In this document: positions 34,711 to 42,462 of the stretch, piece by piece
How positions within the stretch are numbered: the first letter of the stretch is position 1
Layout of the letters: each line of letters begins with the position of its first letter
DNA from: Cupriavidus pauculus
GTDB taxonomy: Bacteria; Pseudomonadota; Gammaproteobacteria; Burkholderiales; Burkholderiaceae
Reading direction: 5' to 3'
DNA: 48,636 nt
Assembly (NCBI RefSeq): GCF_008801835.1
Contig: NZ_VZOW01000040.1
Location: forward strand, 1-48,636
Made by a program: the position numbers and the translations under genes
Notes under the pieces: generated by a model
Told to the model about the DNA's origin: nothing
Database searches by the model: none
What the model saw: only the letters and a program-made list of their open reading frames with translations

Positions 34711-34723
34711 TGCGATGGCTCCG

Positions 34724-34787
34724 AAAAAGAAAAGCGTCCCGAGCCGCGGCCCACCTTCGCCAGAAAGTAGGGTGCGAGTCAGGACGC
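34724..34787 (-). terminator. leader terminator of the nrtA operon
   Basis: Read on the minus strand, GCGTCC (34787-34782) pairs with GGACGC (34739-34734), with inner pairing such as CACC/GGTG, and is followed by TTTTCTTTTT (34733-34724) just before the nrtA ribosome binding site. The 5' arm overlaps the second ANTAR hairpin, so the two structures exclude each other: the expected layout of a NasT antitermination switch. Confidence 0.8.
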
Positions 34788-34822
34788 CGTTGTCCGATGC
34801 ATCGCGATCATCGTTGAGCGCG
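34782..34822 (-). promoter_or_regulatory. two-hairpin ANTAR-target RNA element in the nrtA leader
   Basis: Minus-strand RNA. Hairpin P1 (34822-34803): CGCGCTC, loop AACGAT, GATCGCG, one mismatch in the stem. A 7-base linker. Hairpin P2 (34795-34782): GGAC, loop AACGGC, GTCC. Both are hexaloops with A at position 1 and G at position 4, the features ANTAR-domain proteins recognise in published leaders. P2 shares its 3' arm with the terminator 5' arm. Bound NasT should hold P2 and let transcription proceed into nrtABC. Confidence 0.82.
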
Positions 34823-34853
34823 TGCACACAAGTTGTTGGTTCCAGTCACTGCG

Positions 34854-34869
34854 CGGCCGTCGTTGGCCG
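34854..34869 (-). other. third hexaloop hairpin at the start of the nrtA leader
   Basis: Minus strand CGGCC, loop AACGAC, GGCCG: a perfect 5-bp stem whose hexaloop also has A1 and G4. It would start about two bases after the predicted transcription start. It may be an additional NasT contact, a stabilising 5' hairpin or chance. Confidence 0.5.
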
Positions 34870-34882
34870 TGTCCTGCCTAAC

Positions 34883-34897
34883 GCAAGCGCTGTGCCA
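34883..34897 (-). promoter_or_regulatory. sigma-54 promoter of nrtA
   Basis: Minus strand TGGCAC-N5-TTGC, with GG and GC separated by exactly ten bases as in -24/-12 promoters. The predicted start near 34871 gives a leader of about 160 bases containing the ANTAR element. Sigma-54 control fits nitrogen regulation by NtrC; no convincing paired NtrC sites were seen. The rest of the nasT-nrtA gap shows nothing else. Confidence 0.75.
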
Positions 34898-35114
34898 TGC
34901 GCGTGGCGGTGCACAATGCGCGCGCCGCGAAGGCGGATTCCCACTTGGAAGGCGCAAAGCTTGTCGACGGTGCCGACGCGGACCCGGGCCGGGGCATGCA
35001 CCGATCCAGCCCTTTCCGAAAACGTGCGTCCGGCGGCGGCGGCCTCGCGCCAGAGTTGTGCACTGCACCGGGCGCGTGCGCACGCGCCGGGGCGCGCAGC
35101 CGCTTTCTGCGAGA

Positions 35115-35750
35115 TCAGCCCATCACATCGATCACGCGCTGGGCTGCTTCCACGAGCTTGATGCCGCGTTCCATGGCCATCGACCGCAGCCGCTTGTACG
35201 CCTCGTCCTCGCTGATTTCGCGGGTCTGCATCAGCAGGCCCTTGGCGCGCTCAACCGTCTTGCGCTCGGCCAGTTTGAGCTTGGTGGCATCGAGTTCGGC
35301 GCGCAGCTGCTGGTCGAGCTCGAAGCGCGCATAGGCGACGTCCAGAACCGTCTTGACGCGCTCGGCGCGCAGGCCGTCGACGATATAGGCCGTGATGCCG
35401 GCCGACAGCGCCGCCTTGATGCGTTGCGCGTCGTCGTTGTCGGTAAACAGCACGATCGGCCGCGGCGCGTGCTGGGTGGAAACGCAGACATGCTCGATCG
35501 TGTCGCGCGCCGCCGACTCCGACGCGATGATCACCAGATCGGGCTGCGAGGCCGCGATCACGTCTGGCAGGCGCAAATCGGCGTCGACGGTCTGCACTTC
35601 GGTGAAGCCGGCGCGCGCCAGCCCCGCGCGGATCGTTTCCATGTTGAGCGGATCGACGTCATGCGGGTCCCGCACGAGCAGGATCCGCAGCGTGCGGGAC
35701 GCGGCGGCCGGCGGTGCGCTGGGCGAGGGGGGCGGATGGCGGCGGGTCAT
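35115..35750 (-). CDS. nasT: NasT-type ANTAR antiterminator
   Basis: RNA-binding regulator of nitrate assimilation, 211 residues. A receiver-like domain (LRILLVRDPHDVDPLNME to about residue 140) is followed by a helix and the ANTAR domain LAERKTVERAKGLLMQTREI, EDEAYKRLRSMAMERGIKL. Where a receiver would have its phospho-aspartate the sequence reads LVIIASESAARD, so phosphorylation is unlikely. Known NasT proteins bind leader hairpins and are held inactive by NasS without nitrate. The target leader lies directly downstream, before nrtA; no separate nasS is in the window. Confidence 0.92.
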   Translation of the reverse strand: MTRRHPPPSPSAPPAAASRTLRILLVRDPHDVDPLNMETIRAGLARAGFTEVQTVDADLRLPDVIAASQPDLVIIASESAARDTIEHVCVSTQHAPRPIVLFTDNDDAQRIKAALSAGITAYIVDGLRAERVKTVLDVAYARFELDQQLRAELDATKLKLAERKTVERAKGLLMQTREISEDEAYKRLRSMAMERGIKLVEAAQRVIDVMG

Positions 35751-35909
35751 GGCGGTCGCTTGTTTGCGATGCAACACGCAAGATTCGGGCCGGGTTTGCC
35801 TCCCCTGTATGCCGCCGTATTCAAGGTGTATGCTTTGGCCCTGCCGCGTCTCACCCCCCGAATGCGCAGGCGCGGCATCCCATCGAAAAAGAGAAAGCTG
35901 GAGATTTGG

Positions 35910-36611
35910 ATGACCGAGTTCGTATTTGCCCCACAAGCCCCCGTTGGTGTGCCGGTGCGAGGCAGCAACGCAAGCTTCCCCGTGCGTCGCGTCTATTGTG
36001 TGGGCCGCAATTACGCCGCGCACGCCCGTGAAATGGGCTCGGACCCCGATCGCGAACCGCCGTTCTTCTTCTGCAAGCCGTCTGACGCGGTCAGCTATGT
36101 CGCCGACAACACCGAAGGCGCATTTCCCTATCCGCCGGGCACCAGCAACTGCCACTACGAAGTAGAACTGGTGGTCGCCATCGGCAAGGGCGGCAAGGAC
36201 ATTCCGGTGGAACAGGCCGCCAGCCATGTGTACGGCTATGCGATCGGCCTGGACATGACGCGCCGCGACCTGCAGAACGAATCGAAGAAGACTGGCCGCC
36301 CCTGGGAAACCGGCAAGGCCTTTGACAAGTCCGCGCCGATCGGTCCGATCGTGCCGGTGTCCGTGATTGGCCATCCGGAGAAGGGCGCCGTGACGCTGGC
36401 AGTCAATGGTGTGGAAAAGCAGCGCGGCGATCTGTCGGATCTGATCTGGTCCGTGCCGGAAATGGTGTCCTATCTGTCCAGGCTGTTCGAGCTGCAGCCG
36501 GGCGACCTGATCTACAGCGGCACGCCCGAGGGCGTTGGCCCGGTGGTGAAGGGCGACGTCATGCAGTGTCACATCGCCGGTGTGGGCGACCTGACCGTGA
36601 AGGTGGTGTGA
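35910..36611 (+). CDS. fumarylacetoacetate hydrolase family protein
   Basis: 233 residues. Metal-binding and catalytic motifs: VYCVGRNYAAHAREMG, PPFFFCKPSDAV, CHYEVELVVAIGKGG, GYAIGLDMTRRDLQ and IYSGTPEGVGPV. This short FAH type includes fumarylpyruvate hydrolases. With the zeta-class isomerase four bases downstream, it probably acts on ring-cleavage products such as maleylpyruvate or fumarylpyruvate (gentisate-type pathway) or on fumarylacetoacetate. GGAG lies eight bases before ATG 35910. Confidence 0.92.
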   Translation: MTEFVFAPQAPVGVPVRGSNASFPVRRVYCVGRNYAAHAREMGSDPDREPPFFFCKPSDAVSYVADNTEGAFPYPPGTSNCHYEVELVVAIGKGGKDIPVEQAASHVYGYAIGLDMTRRDLQNESKKTGRPWETGKAFDKSAPIGPIVPVSVIGHPEKGAVTLAVNGVEKQRGDLSDLIWSVPEMVSYLSRLFELQPGDLIYSGTPEGVGPVVKGDVMQCHIAGVGDLTVKVV

Positions 36612-36615
36612 CGCG

Positions 36616-37263
36616 ATGCTGGAGCTCTACAGCTACTTCCGTAGCTCGGCATCGTTTCGCGTACGGATCGCGCTGAACCTGAAGGGCCTGCCCTACACGT
36701 ACAAAGGCGTGCATCTGCTCAAGGATGGCGGCATGCAGTTGAAGCCGGCGTACCGCGCACTCAACGCCGACGGCGTGGTGCCGACGCTGGCGGTCGACGG
36801 CAAGCCGCTGATCCAGTCGATGGCGATCATCGAATATCTGGACGAAACGCATCCGGAGCCGGCGCTGCTGCCGAAGGATCCGTTCGATCGCGCCGTGGTG
36901 CGCGGCCTCGCGCAGGAAATCGCGTGCGAAATCCATCCGCTGAACAATCTGCGCGTGCTGAAGTATCTGAAGCACGAACTGAAAGTTGCGGAGGAGGCCA
37001 AGGACGCCTGGTATCGTCACTGGATCGAACAGGGCTTTGCATCGCTGGAGGTCAATCTGGCACAGCTTGGCCGTGTGGGACGCTACGCGTTTGGCGACAC
37101 GCCGACGCTGATCGACCTGTGTCTGGTGCCGCAGGTGTTCAATGCGCAGCGTTTCAATATCGACGTGGGTGCCTACCCGACGATTGCGAAGATCCATGCC
37201 GCGTGCATGGAGCTGGACGCCTTCCAGAAGGCGGCGCCCGGCGCGCAGCCCGATAGCGAATAG
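36616..37263 (+). CDS. maiA: maleylacetoacetate (or maleylpyruvate) isomerase
   Basis: Zeta-class glutathione transferase, 215 residues, using glutathione for cis-trans isomerisation. The catalytic SSxS motif is YSYFRSSASFRVRIALNL; VPTLAVDGKPLIQSMAIIEYLDE is the glutathione-binding half and GDTPTLIDLCLVPQVFNA is in the C-terminal domain. Coupled to the FAH-family gene (4-base gap), so the pair handles successive steps of one ring-cleavage route. Confidence 0.93.
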   Translation: MLELYSYFRSSASFRVRIALNLKGLPYTYKGVHLLKDGGMQLKPAYRALNADGVVPTLAVDGKPLIQSMAIIEYLDETHPEPALLPKDPFDRAVVRGLAQEIACEIHPLNNLRVLKYLKHELKVAEEAKDAWYRHWIEQGFASLEVNLAQLGRVGRYAFGDTPTLIDLCLVPQVFNAQRFNIDVGAYPTIAKIHAACMELDAFQKAAPGAQPDSE

Positions 37264-37280
37264 CAATAGGTAATGCGCGC

Positions 37281-37326
37281 GGCGCTTGCGTGCTTCGGCA
37301 GCGATGTATCGAAGGATGCAAGCGCC
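37281..37326. repeat. 9-bp inverted repeat between maiA and the toxin-like gene
   Basis: GGCGCTTGC (37281-37289) and GCAAGCGCC (37318-37326) flank a 28-base loop between convergent genes. It may terminate either transcript; it has no clear T run. Confidence 0.55.
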
Positions 37327-37928
37327 TATTGGCGATGCGTGCGGGCAGGAGCGACGCGCCGTCCGATCGGCGCCACAGGCAACGTCTGGTACAGCCGAAT
37401 GCGTTTTGGCGCGATGGGGCCTCGGACAATGACTTCCTCTGTATAGCGGGCGCAATGCATGGCATAGCTGGCGCGCGCCTCGCAGAAAAAGTATCGCTCC
37501 GAAGGGTGGATCGCTTTCAGGTATTCGGCAATTAGCGGCGACTTCAGATTCATATCCGTCCACCGATCGAAGCTTTCATAGTGCATGTTTGCACTGAGCC
37601 TGGGATAAGTGAATCCAAGGCTGGTTGTGACCTCGATGTGCTCGAGCTTTCGGATGTCGATCTGGTAGGCGTAGACAGGACAGTCACGGAACAGCTCGTC
37701 GTCCGGGAATATTGAATGTTGATACGACGGCTGCTCGACGCGTTCGCCACTGCGCCCAAGAATTCTCTCCATCGCATAGGAAATCAGGCCGAGCACCGAC
37801 TTCGCTGTGTAAACCGTATTGTGGCCATATATCTGATTGTCCCAGTCGTTGGGGCTGCCGGTGATGCCGTCGCGAAGAATGATCTCCGGGCCTCTGGTGT
37901 CCAGCCGATATACGTTGTGAATTGCCAT
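37326..37928 (-). CDS. pertussis-toxin-S1-like ADP-ribosyltransferase (putative)
   Basis: 200 residues, no signal peptide. The N-terminus NVYRLDTRGPEIILRDGITG lines up with S1 of pertussis toxin (VYRYDSRPPEDVFQNGFTA): Arg8, Asp10 and Arg12 correspond to Arg9, Asp11 and Arg13 of S1. VYTAKS (39-44) is at the place of the STS strand. EEVIVRGPIAPKRIR aligns with S1 EYLAHRRIPPENIRR without gaps, making Glu165 the catalytic glutamate (Glu129 in S1). GC content is lower than its neighbours (about 48% in one 60-base line counted). No B-subunit, chaperone or immunity gene is adjacent. Start spacing to GGAG is long (12 bases). Activity and target are unknown. Confidence 0.68.
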   Translation of the reverse strand: MAIHNVYRLDTRGPEIILRDGITGSPNDWDNQIYGHNTVYTAKSVLGLISYAMERILGRSGERVEQPSYQHSIFPDDELFRDCPVYAYQIDIRKLEHIEVTTSLGFTYPRLSANMHYESFDRWTDMNLKSPLIAEYLKAIHPSERYFFCEARASYAMHCARYTEEVIVRGPIAPKRIRLYQTLPVAPIGRRVAPARTHRQ

Positions 37929-38105
37929 CGTTGATACAGACTCCGCAAATAATCAAATATCAGCAATTTCCGAATTGAATAAGCCGTGAAATTGCTCTTG
38001 TTGCGTAAAGCGGATCCGCTGTCGCGCAACGCGGGAGATGATTGGTTGCGCGGGTCATCATGGCAATGACCGTTTTCCTAATTTGCGCGGGCTGTCATCA
38101 TCAAC

Positions 38106-38130
38106 CGGCGCCTGCATTGTGCTGGCGCCG
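38106..38130 (-). terminator. hairpin downstream of ftsY
   Basis: Perfect 7-bp arms CGGCGCC/GGCGCCG with an 11-base loop, 28 bases after the ftsY stop. No T run follows, so terminator function is uncertain. The 37929-38158 gap is otherwise AT-rich and carries the 5' region of the toxin-like gene. Confidence 0.45.
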
Positions 38131-38158
38131 ATTGATAGGTCGCGTCTACCGTGTCGGC

Positions 38159-39406
38159 TTACCCTAGCAGTGCCTCAGCGAATTCTTCGGCATTGAAAGG
38201 CTGCAGGTCTTCCACCTTTTCGCCCACGCCGATGAAGTACACGGGCACTGGACGTTGCCGTGCGATGGCCGCCAGGATGCCGCCCTTCGCGGTGCCATCC
38301 AGCTTGGTCACGATCAGGCCGGTCAGGCCCAGCGCGTCGTCGAACGCTCGCGTTTGCGACAGCGCGTTCTGGCCGGTGTTGGCGTCGATCACGAGCAGGC
38401 ACTCGTGCGGCGCGGTTGGCATGGCTTTGCCGATCACGCGCTTGACCTTCTTTAACTCTTCCATCAGGTGCAGTTGCGTCGGCAGCCTGCCGGCGGTGTC
38501 CGCCATAACGATGTCGATCTTGCGCGCGCGTGCGGCATTCACGGCGTCGAAGATCACGGCGGCCGGGTCGCCGCTTTCCTGCGCCACGACGGTCACGTTG
38601 TTGCGCTCGCCCCAAATCGTCAGCTGTTCGCGCGCGGCGGCGCGAAACGTGTCGCCAGCGGCCAGCAGCACGGACTGGTGGTACGACTGGAAGTGCTTGC
38701 AGAGCTTGCCGATGCTGGTGGTCTTGCCCGCGCCGTTCACGCCCGCAATCATCATCACCAGCGGTTGCTCGCGGCCAAGCTCCATGGTCTTCTCGAGCGG
38801 CTTGAGCAGTTGGACCAGCAGATCCTTCAGCGCGCTCTTCACGCCGTCGGCGGTTTCGATGCGTTCGGCCTTCACACGGCGGCGCAATTCGCCCAGCAGA
38901 TACTCGGTGGCCTCGACGCCGGCGTCGGACATCAGCAGCGCGGTTTCCAGTTCCTCGAAAAGCGCCTCGTCCACCTTCACGCCGACGAACAGCACGCCAA
39001 TGTTGCGGCTGGTCTTCGACAGGCCGGCCTTCAGCCGCGACATCCAGCCACGCTTGGCTTCGGCCGAGGGCGGCGGCGGCGGCGTCAGTTCCATTTCCTC
39101 GATCACCGGCGGTACATAGGCTACCGGCGCGGGCGGGGGCGGTGGAACCTGGGCCGGCACCGGCACCGGCACCGGCGTTGGCACTGGAACGGGCGTGGGT
39201 GCCGGAGTTGGAACGGGGGCAGGCGCAGGGATCGGCGCAGGGATCGGCGCCGGCGACGGAACTGGCGCGAGCACAGGTGTCGCGGCGGGAAGTGCTGCAG
39301 GGGCGGCGGTCGGCGTCGCCTCGGCCGCGGGAGCGGGTGTGGCTGCCGGCGGCTCGGCGGGCGCAGGAGCCGGGTCGGCCTTGCGCTTCTTCCAGAAACT
39401 AAACAT
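38159..39406 (-). CDS. ftsY: signal recognition particle receptor FtsY
   Basis: SRP receptor GTPase for co-translational membrane targeting. 415 residues: MFSFWKKRKADPAP start, a proline/alanine-rich acidic-poor linker of about 100 residues (VPTPAPTPVPVPTPVPVP), then the NG domain with GVNGAGKTTSIGKL (G1), LLAAGDTFRAAAREQL, DIVMADTAGRLPTQ (G3) and VTKLDGTAKGG (G4). Divergent from the M16 peptidase genes. Confidence 0.96.
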   Translation of the reverse strand: MFSFWKKRKADPAPAPAEPPAATPAPAAEATPTAAPAALPAATPVLAPVPSPAPIPAPIPAPAPVPTPAPTPVPVPTPVPVPVPAQVPPPPPAPVAYVPPVIEEMELTPPPPPSAEAKRGWMSRLKAGLSKTSRNIGVLFVGVKVDEALFEELETALLMSDAGVEATEYLLGELRRRVKAERIETADGVKSALKDLLVQLLKPLEKTMELGREQPLVMMIAGVNGAGKTTSIGKLCKHFQSYHQSVLLAAGDTFRAAAREQLTIWGERNNVTVVAQESGDPAAVIFDAVNAARARKIDIVMADTAGRLPTQLHLMEELKKVKRVIGKAMPTAPHECLLVIDANTGQNALSQTRAFDDALGLTGLIVTKLDGTAKGGILAAIARQRPVPVYFIGVGEKVEDLQPFNAEEFAEALLG

Positions 39407-39435
39407 TGGGAAAGGGGTCAATACCCCGGTAGAAT
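39406..39435 (+). promoter_or_regulatory. promoter of the M16 peptidase pair
   Basis: TTGGGA (39406-39411), an 18-base spacer and TAGAAT (39430-39435). It starts transcription just upstream of ATG 39467, which supports that start over the later ATG at 39551. Confidence 0.55.
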
Positions 39436-39466
39436 CAATCGCCAAAATTCTAGCAGACGGGGTCGC

Positions 39467-41014
39467 ATGAACCATTGCGCTGACTTGTCCGGGCCGGACG
39501 CCAACCGCGCCGAGCCGATTTGCACAAACGCCGGTTTTTTTTCGCGGCGCATGATTTCTACAGTTGCCGCCGTCCTGTTTGCCGGTCCATTGGCTGGCAT
39601 GGCCGTCGCGCAGACATCGGCGCAAGGCGCCGCGCAGCCCACGCGCGCCACCACGCCGCAGGGGCCGCCCACGGGCATGGCCAGCGCCGGACAGGTGGGC
39701 CAGACCGAGGCCAACACTACGGAATTCCGGCTGTCCAACGGCATGCGGGTCATCGTCAAGGAAGACCATCGCGCGCCGACCGTCGCGCATCAGATCTATT
39801 ACCGCGCTGGCGGCACCGATGAAGTCAGCGGCACCACCGGCGTCGCCCACATGCTCGAACACATGATGTTCAAGGGCACGCCGAAAGTGCCCGTGGGCGA
39901 GTTCTCGCGCCAGATCGCATTGCTGGGCGGACGGGAAAACGCGCTGACCAACCGCGACTTCACGCTTTACTACCAGCAGATCGCCAAGCAATACCTGCCG
40001 AAGATGATGGAGCTGGAGGCCGACCGCATGGCCAACCTCATCATCAAGAAGGAAGAATTCGAACGCGAGATGAAGGTGGTGATGGAGGAGCGGCGGCTGC
40101 GCACCGACGACTCCCCCCGCGGCACCGTCTATGAGCAGCTGCTGGCCACGGTCTACACGGCCATGCCGTACCGCCATCCGGTGATCGGCTGGATGGACGA
40201 CCTCGTCAACATGCGCGTCGAGGATGTGCAGAACTGGTACAAGACCTGGTACGTGCCCAACAACGCGCTGCTGATCGTGACCGGCGACGTCAAGGCCGCC
40301 GAGGTGCGGGCGATGGCCGAGCACTACTACGGCAAGCTCAAGCCGCGGCCGCTGCCGCTGCGCAAGACGCAACTCGAAGCCGAGCAGAAGGGCATTCGCC
40401 GCATCTGGGTGAAGGCGCCAGCGGAAAACCCGTACATGGTGATGGCCTACAAGGTGCCGCGCCTGCACGATGTCGAAAAGGACGTCGATCCGTACGCGCT
40501 GGAAGTCCTGTCGGCCGTACTCAACGGTTACGACAATGCACGCCTGACGCGCGAACTGGTGCGCGAGCAGCGCCTGGCCGACGATGTCAACGTGGGCTAC
40601 GACAGCATCAATCGCAACGAATCGATCTTCGTGCTCGATGGCACGCCGGCCAACGGCCATACCACCGATGAAATCGAGAAGGCGTTGCGCGAGGAGATCC
40701 AGCGCATCGCCAGAAACGGCGTTTCGGAGGAAGAGCTCAAGCGCGTCAAGGCGCAGGTGGTGGCCGGCCAGATCTACAAGCGCGACTCGGTATTCGGACA
40801 GGGCATGGAGATCGGCGTGGCCGAGATCTCGGGCATTTCCTGGCGGCAGATCGATCGCATGCTCGACAAGATCAAGGAAGTCACGCCCGCCCAGGTGCAG
40901 GCCGTCGCCAACAAGTATTTCAACGACGACAACCTCACCGTGGCGACGCTGCTGCCGCAACCGATCGATCCCAACAAGCCCAAGACCGCAGCGCCCGAAG
41001 GCCTGCGTCACTGA
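39467..41014 (+). CDS. M16-family zinc peptidase (active subunit)
   Basis: Processing-peptidase-like metalloprotease, 515 residues, probably periplasmic. A hydrophobic signal follows a 28-residue polar N-terminus (MISTVAAVLFAGPLAGMAVA). The inverted zinc motif HxxEH is in GVAHMLEHMMFKGT, with the downstream glutamate in MMELEADRM. RRIWVKAPAENPYMVMAYK and NARLTRELVREQRLADDV follow in the second half. It pairs with the next gene, nine bases on, to form an active/inactive heterodimer typical of bacterial M16B pairs. Confidence 0.93.
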   Translation: MNHCADLSGPDANRAEPICTNAGFFSRRMISTVAAVLFAGPLAGMAVAQTSAQGAAQPTRATTPQGPPTGMASAGQVGQTEANTTEFRLSNGMRVIVKEDHRAPTVAHQIYYRAGGTDEVSGTTGVAHMLEHMMFKGTPKVPVGEFSRQIALLGGRENALTNRDFTLYYQQIAKQYLPKMMELEADRMANLIIKKEEFEREMKVVMEERRLRTDDSPRGTVYEQLLATVYTAMPYRHPVIGWMDDLVNMRVEDVQNWYKTWYVPNNALLIVTGDVKAAEVRAMAEHYYGKLKPRPLPLRKTQLEAEQKGIRRIWVKAPAENPYMVMAYKVPRLHDVEKDVDPYALEVLSAVLNGYDNARLTRELVREQRLADDVNVGYDSINRNESIFVLDGTPANGHTTDEIEKALREEIQRIARNGVSEEELKRVKAQVVAGQIYKRDSVFGQGMEIGVAEISGISWRQIDRMLDKIKEVTPAQVQAVANKYFNDDNLTVATLLPQPIDPNKPKTAAPEGLRH

Positions 41015-41023
41015 GGAGCAACG

Positions 41024-42388
41024 ATGTCCCTGTCCGTCATGACGATTGCGTCCCCACGCCTGTTGCGCCGCCTGGCCGGCGCCGCCTGCGCGGCGGCCGC
41101 TTTGCTGGCCGGCACCGTTGCGCACGCCGCCATTCCGATCGAAAGCTGGACGGCTTCCACGGGCGCCAAGGTGTTCTTCGTGCCGAGCCCATCGATCCCG
41201 ATGCTCGACGTCAATCTCGATTTCGACGCCGGCAGCCGCTACGACCCACCCGGCAAAGCCGGACTTGCCACGCTGGCCGCCGCGCTGCTGGACAAGGGCG
41301 CCGGCGCGCAGGATGGCCAGCCTGCGCGCAATGAAGCGCAGATTGCCGACGCCTTTGCCGATACCGGCGCCGATTTCGGCGGCGCGGCGGGCGGCGATCG
41401 CGGCGGCATCGGCTTGCGAACGCTGACCGCATCGCCCGAACGTGAGCAGTCGCTCCGTCTGGCCGGGCAGCTGATCAAGGCGCCGACGTACCCGGAAGCG
41501 GTGGTGGCGCGCGAGAAGCAGCGGCTGATCACGGCGATCCGCGAGGGCGATACGCGCCCCGGCGTGATTGCCGACAAAACGCTGTCCAAAGCCATCTATC
41601 CGTCGCATCCGTACGGCATTTCGGCCACGCCGGAATCGGTCGGATCGATCACGCGCGATGACCTGGTCAAGTTCTGGCGCGACAACTATTCCGCCAAGCG
41701 CGCCGTGATCACGTTGATCGGCGCGATCGATCGCAAGCAGGCCGAGCAGATTGCCGAGGATCTGACGCGCGGTTTGCCGGAGGGCGTCGCGTCGCCGAAG
41801 CTGCCGGACGTGCAGATGTCGATCCCGGCTAGCGAAAAGCGTATTCCCCACCCCGCGCAGCAGGCCAGCGTGGCGCTTGGGCAGCCTTCCATCGCCCGTG
41901 GCGATCCCGATTACTTTGCGCTGCTGGTCGGCAACTACGTGTTGGGCGGCGGCGGCTTCAGTTCGCGGCTGACCGATCAGGTGCGCGAGAAGCGCGGACT
42001 CACCTACGGCGTGGACAGCTATTTCGCGCCGTCCAAGCAGCCGGGGCCGTTCAGCATCACGCTGCAGACGAAGAAGGAAAACACCGATGAGGCGCTTGGC
42101 CTGGTGCGCAAGATCCTGGCCCAGTTCGTCGCCGACGGCCCGACCGACACCGAGCTGCGCGCCGCCAAGGACAACCTGATCAACGGTTTTCCGCTGCGCA
42201 TCGATAGCAACCGCAAATTGCTGACCAACGTCGCGAATATTGGCTGGTACGGCCTGCCGCTCGACTATCTGGACACCTGGACCGCGCAGATCAACAAGGT
42301 CACCCGGGATCAGGTCCGGGCTGCGTTCCAGCGTCATGTGCACCCTGACGCCATGGCCACGGTCATTGTCGGCGGCCCGGAAAAGTGA
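41024..42388 (+). CDS. M16-family peptidase-like partner subunit (no zinc motif)
   Basis: 454 residues with a signal peptide (LLRRLAGAACAAAALLAGTVAHA). Same fold as the previous protein, but the HxxEH site is replaced: the matching stretch reads GLATLAAALLDKGAG. The substrate-binding Arg/Tyr motif of the partner subunit is kept in FSSRLTDQVREKRGLTYGV. It is therefore expected to be the non-catalytic half of the pair. GAGGAG overlaps the preceding stop region. Confidence 0.92.
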   Translation: MSLSVMTIASPRLLRRLAGAACAAAALLAGTVAHAAIPIESWTASTGAKVFFVPSPSIPMLDVNLDFDAGSRYDPPGKAGLATLAAALLDKGAGAQDGQPARNEAQIADAFADTGADFGGAAGGDRGGIGLRTLTASPEREQSLRLAGQLIKAPTYPEAVVAREKQRLITAIREGDTRPGVIADKTLSKAIYPSHPYGISATPESVGSITRDDLVKFWRDNYSAKRAVITLIGAIDRKQAEQIAEDLTRGLPEGVASPKLPDVQMSIPASEKRIPHPAQQASVALGQPSIARGDPDYFALLVGNYVLGGGGFSSRLTDQVREKRGLTYGVDSYFAPSKQPGPFSITLQTKKENTDEALGLVRKILAQFVADGPTDTELRAAKDNLINGFPLRIDSNRKLLTNVANIGWYGLPLDYLDTWTAQINKVTRDQVRAAFQRHVHPDAMATVIVGGPEK

Positions 42389-42462
42389 CGATTACTACCT
42401 GACTGTGGGCCCGGCCACGCCGCTTTGCTGTATCGCGGCGTGGCAGGCTCTACAATCACGGC

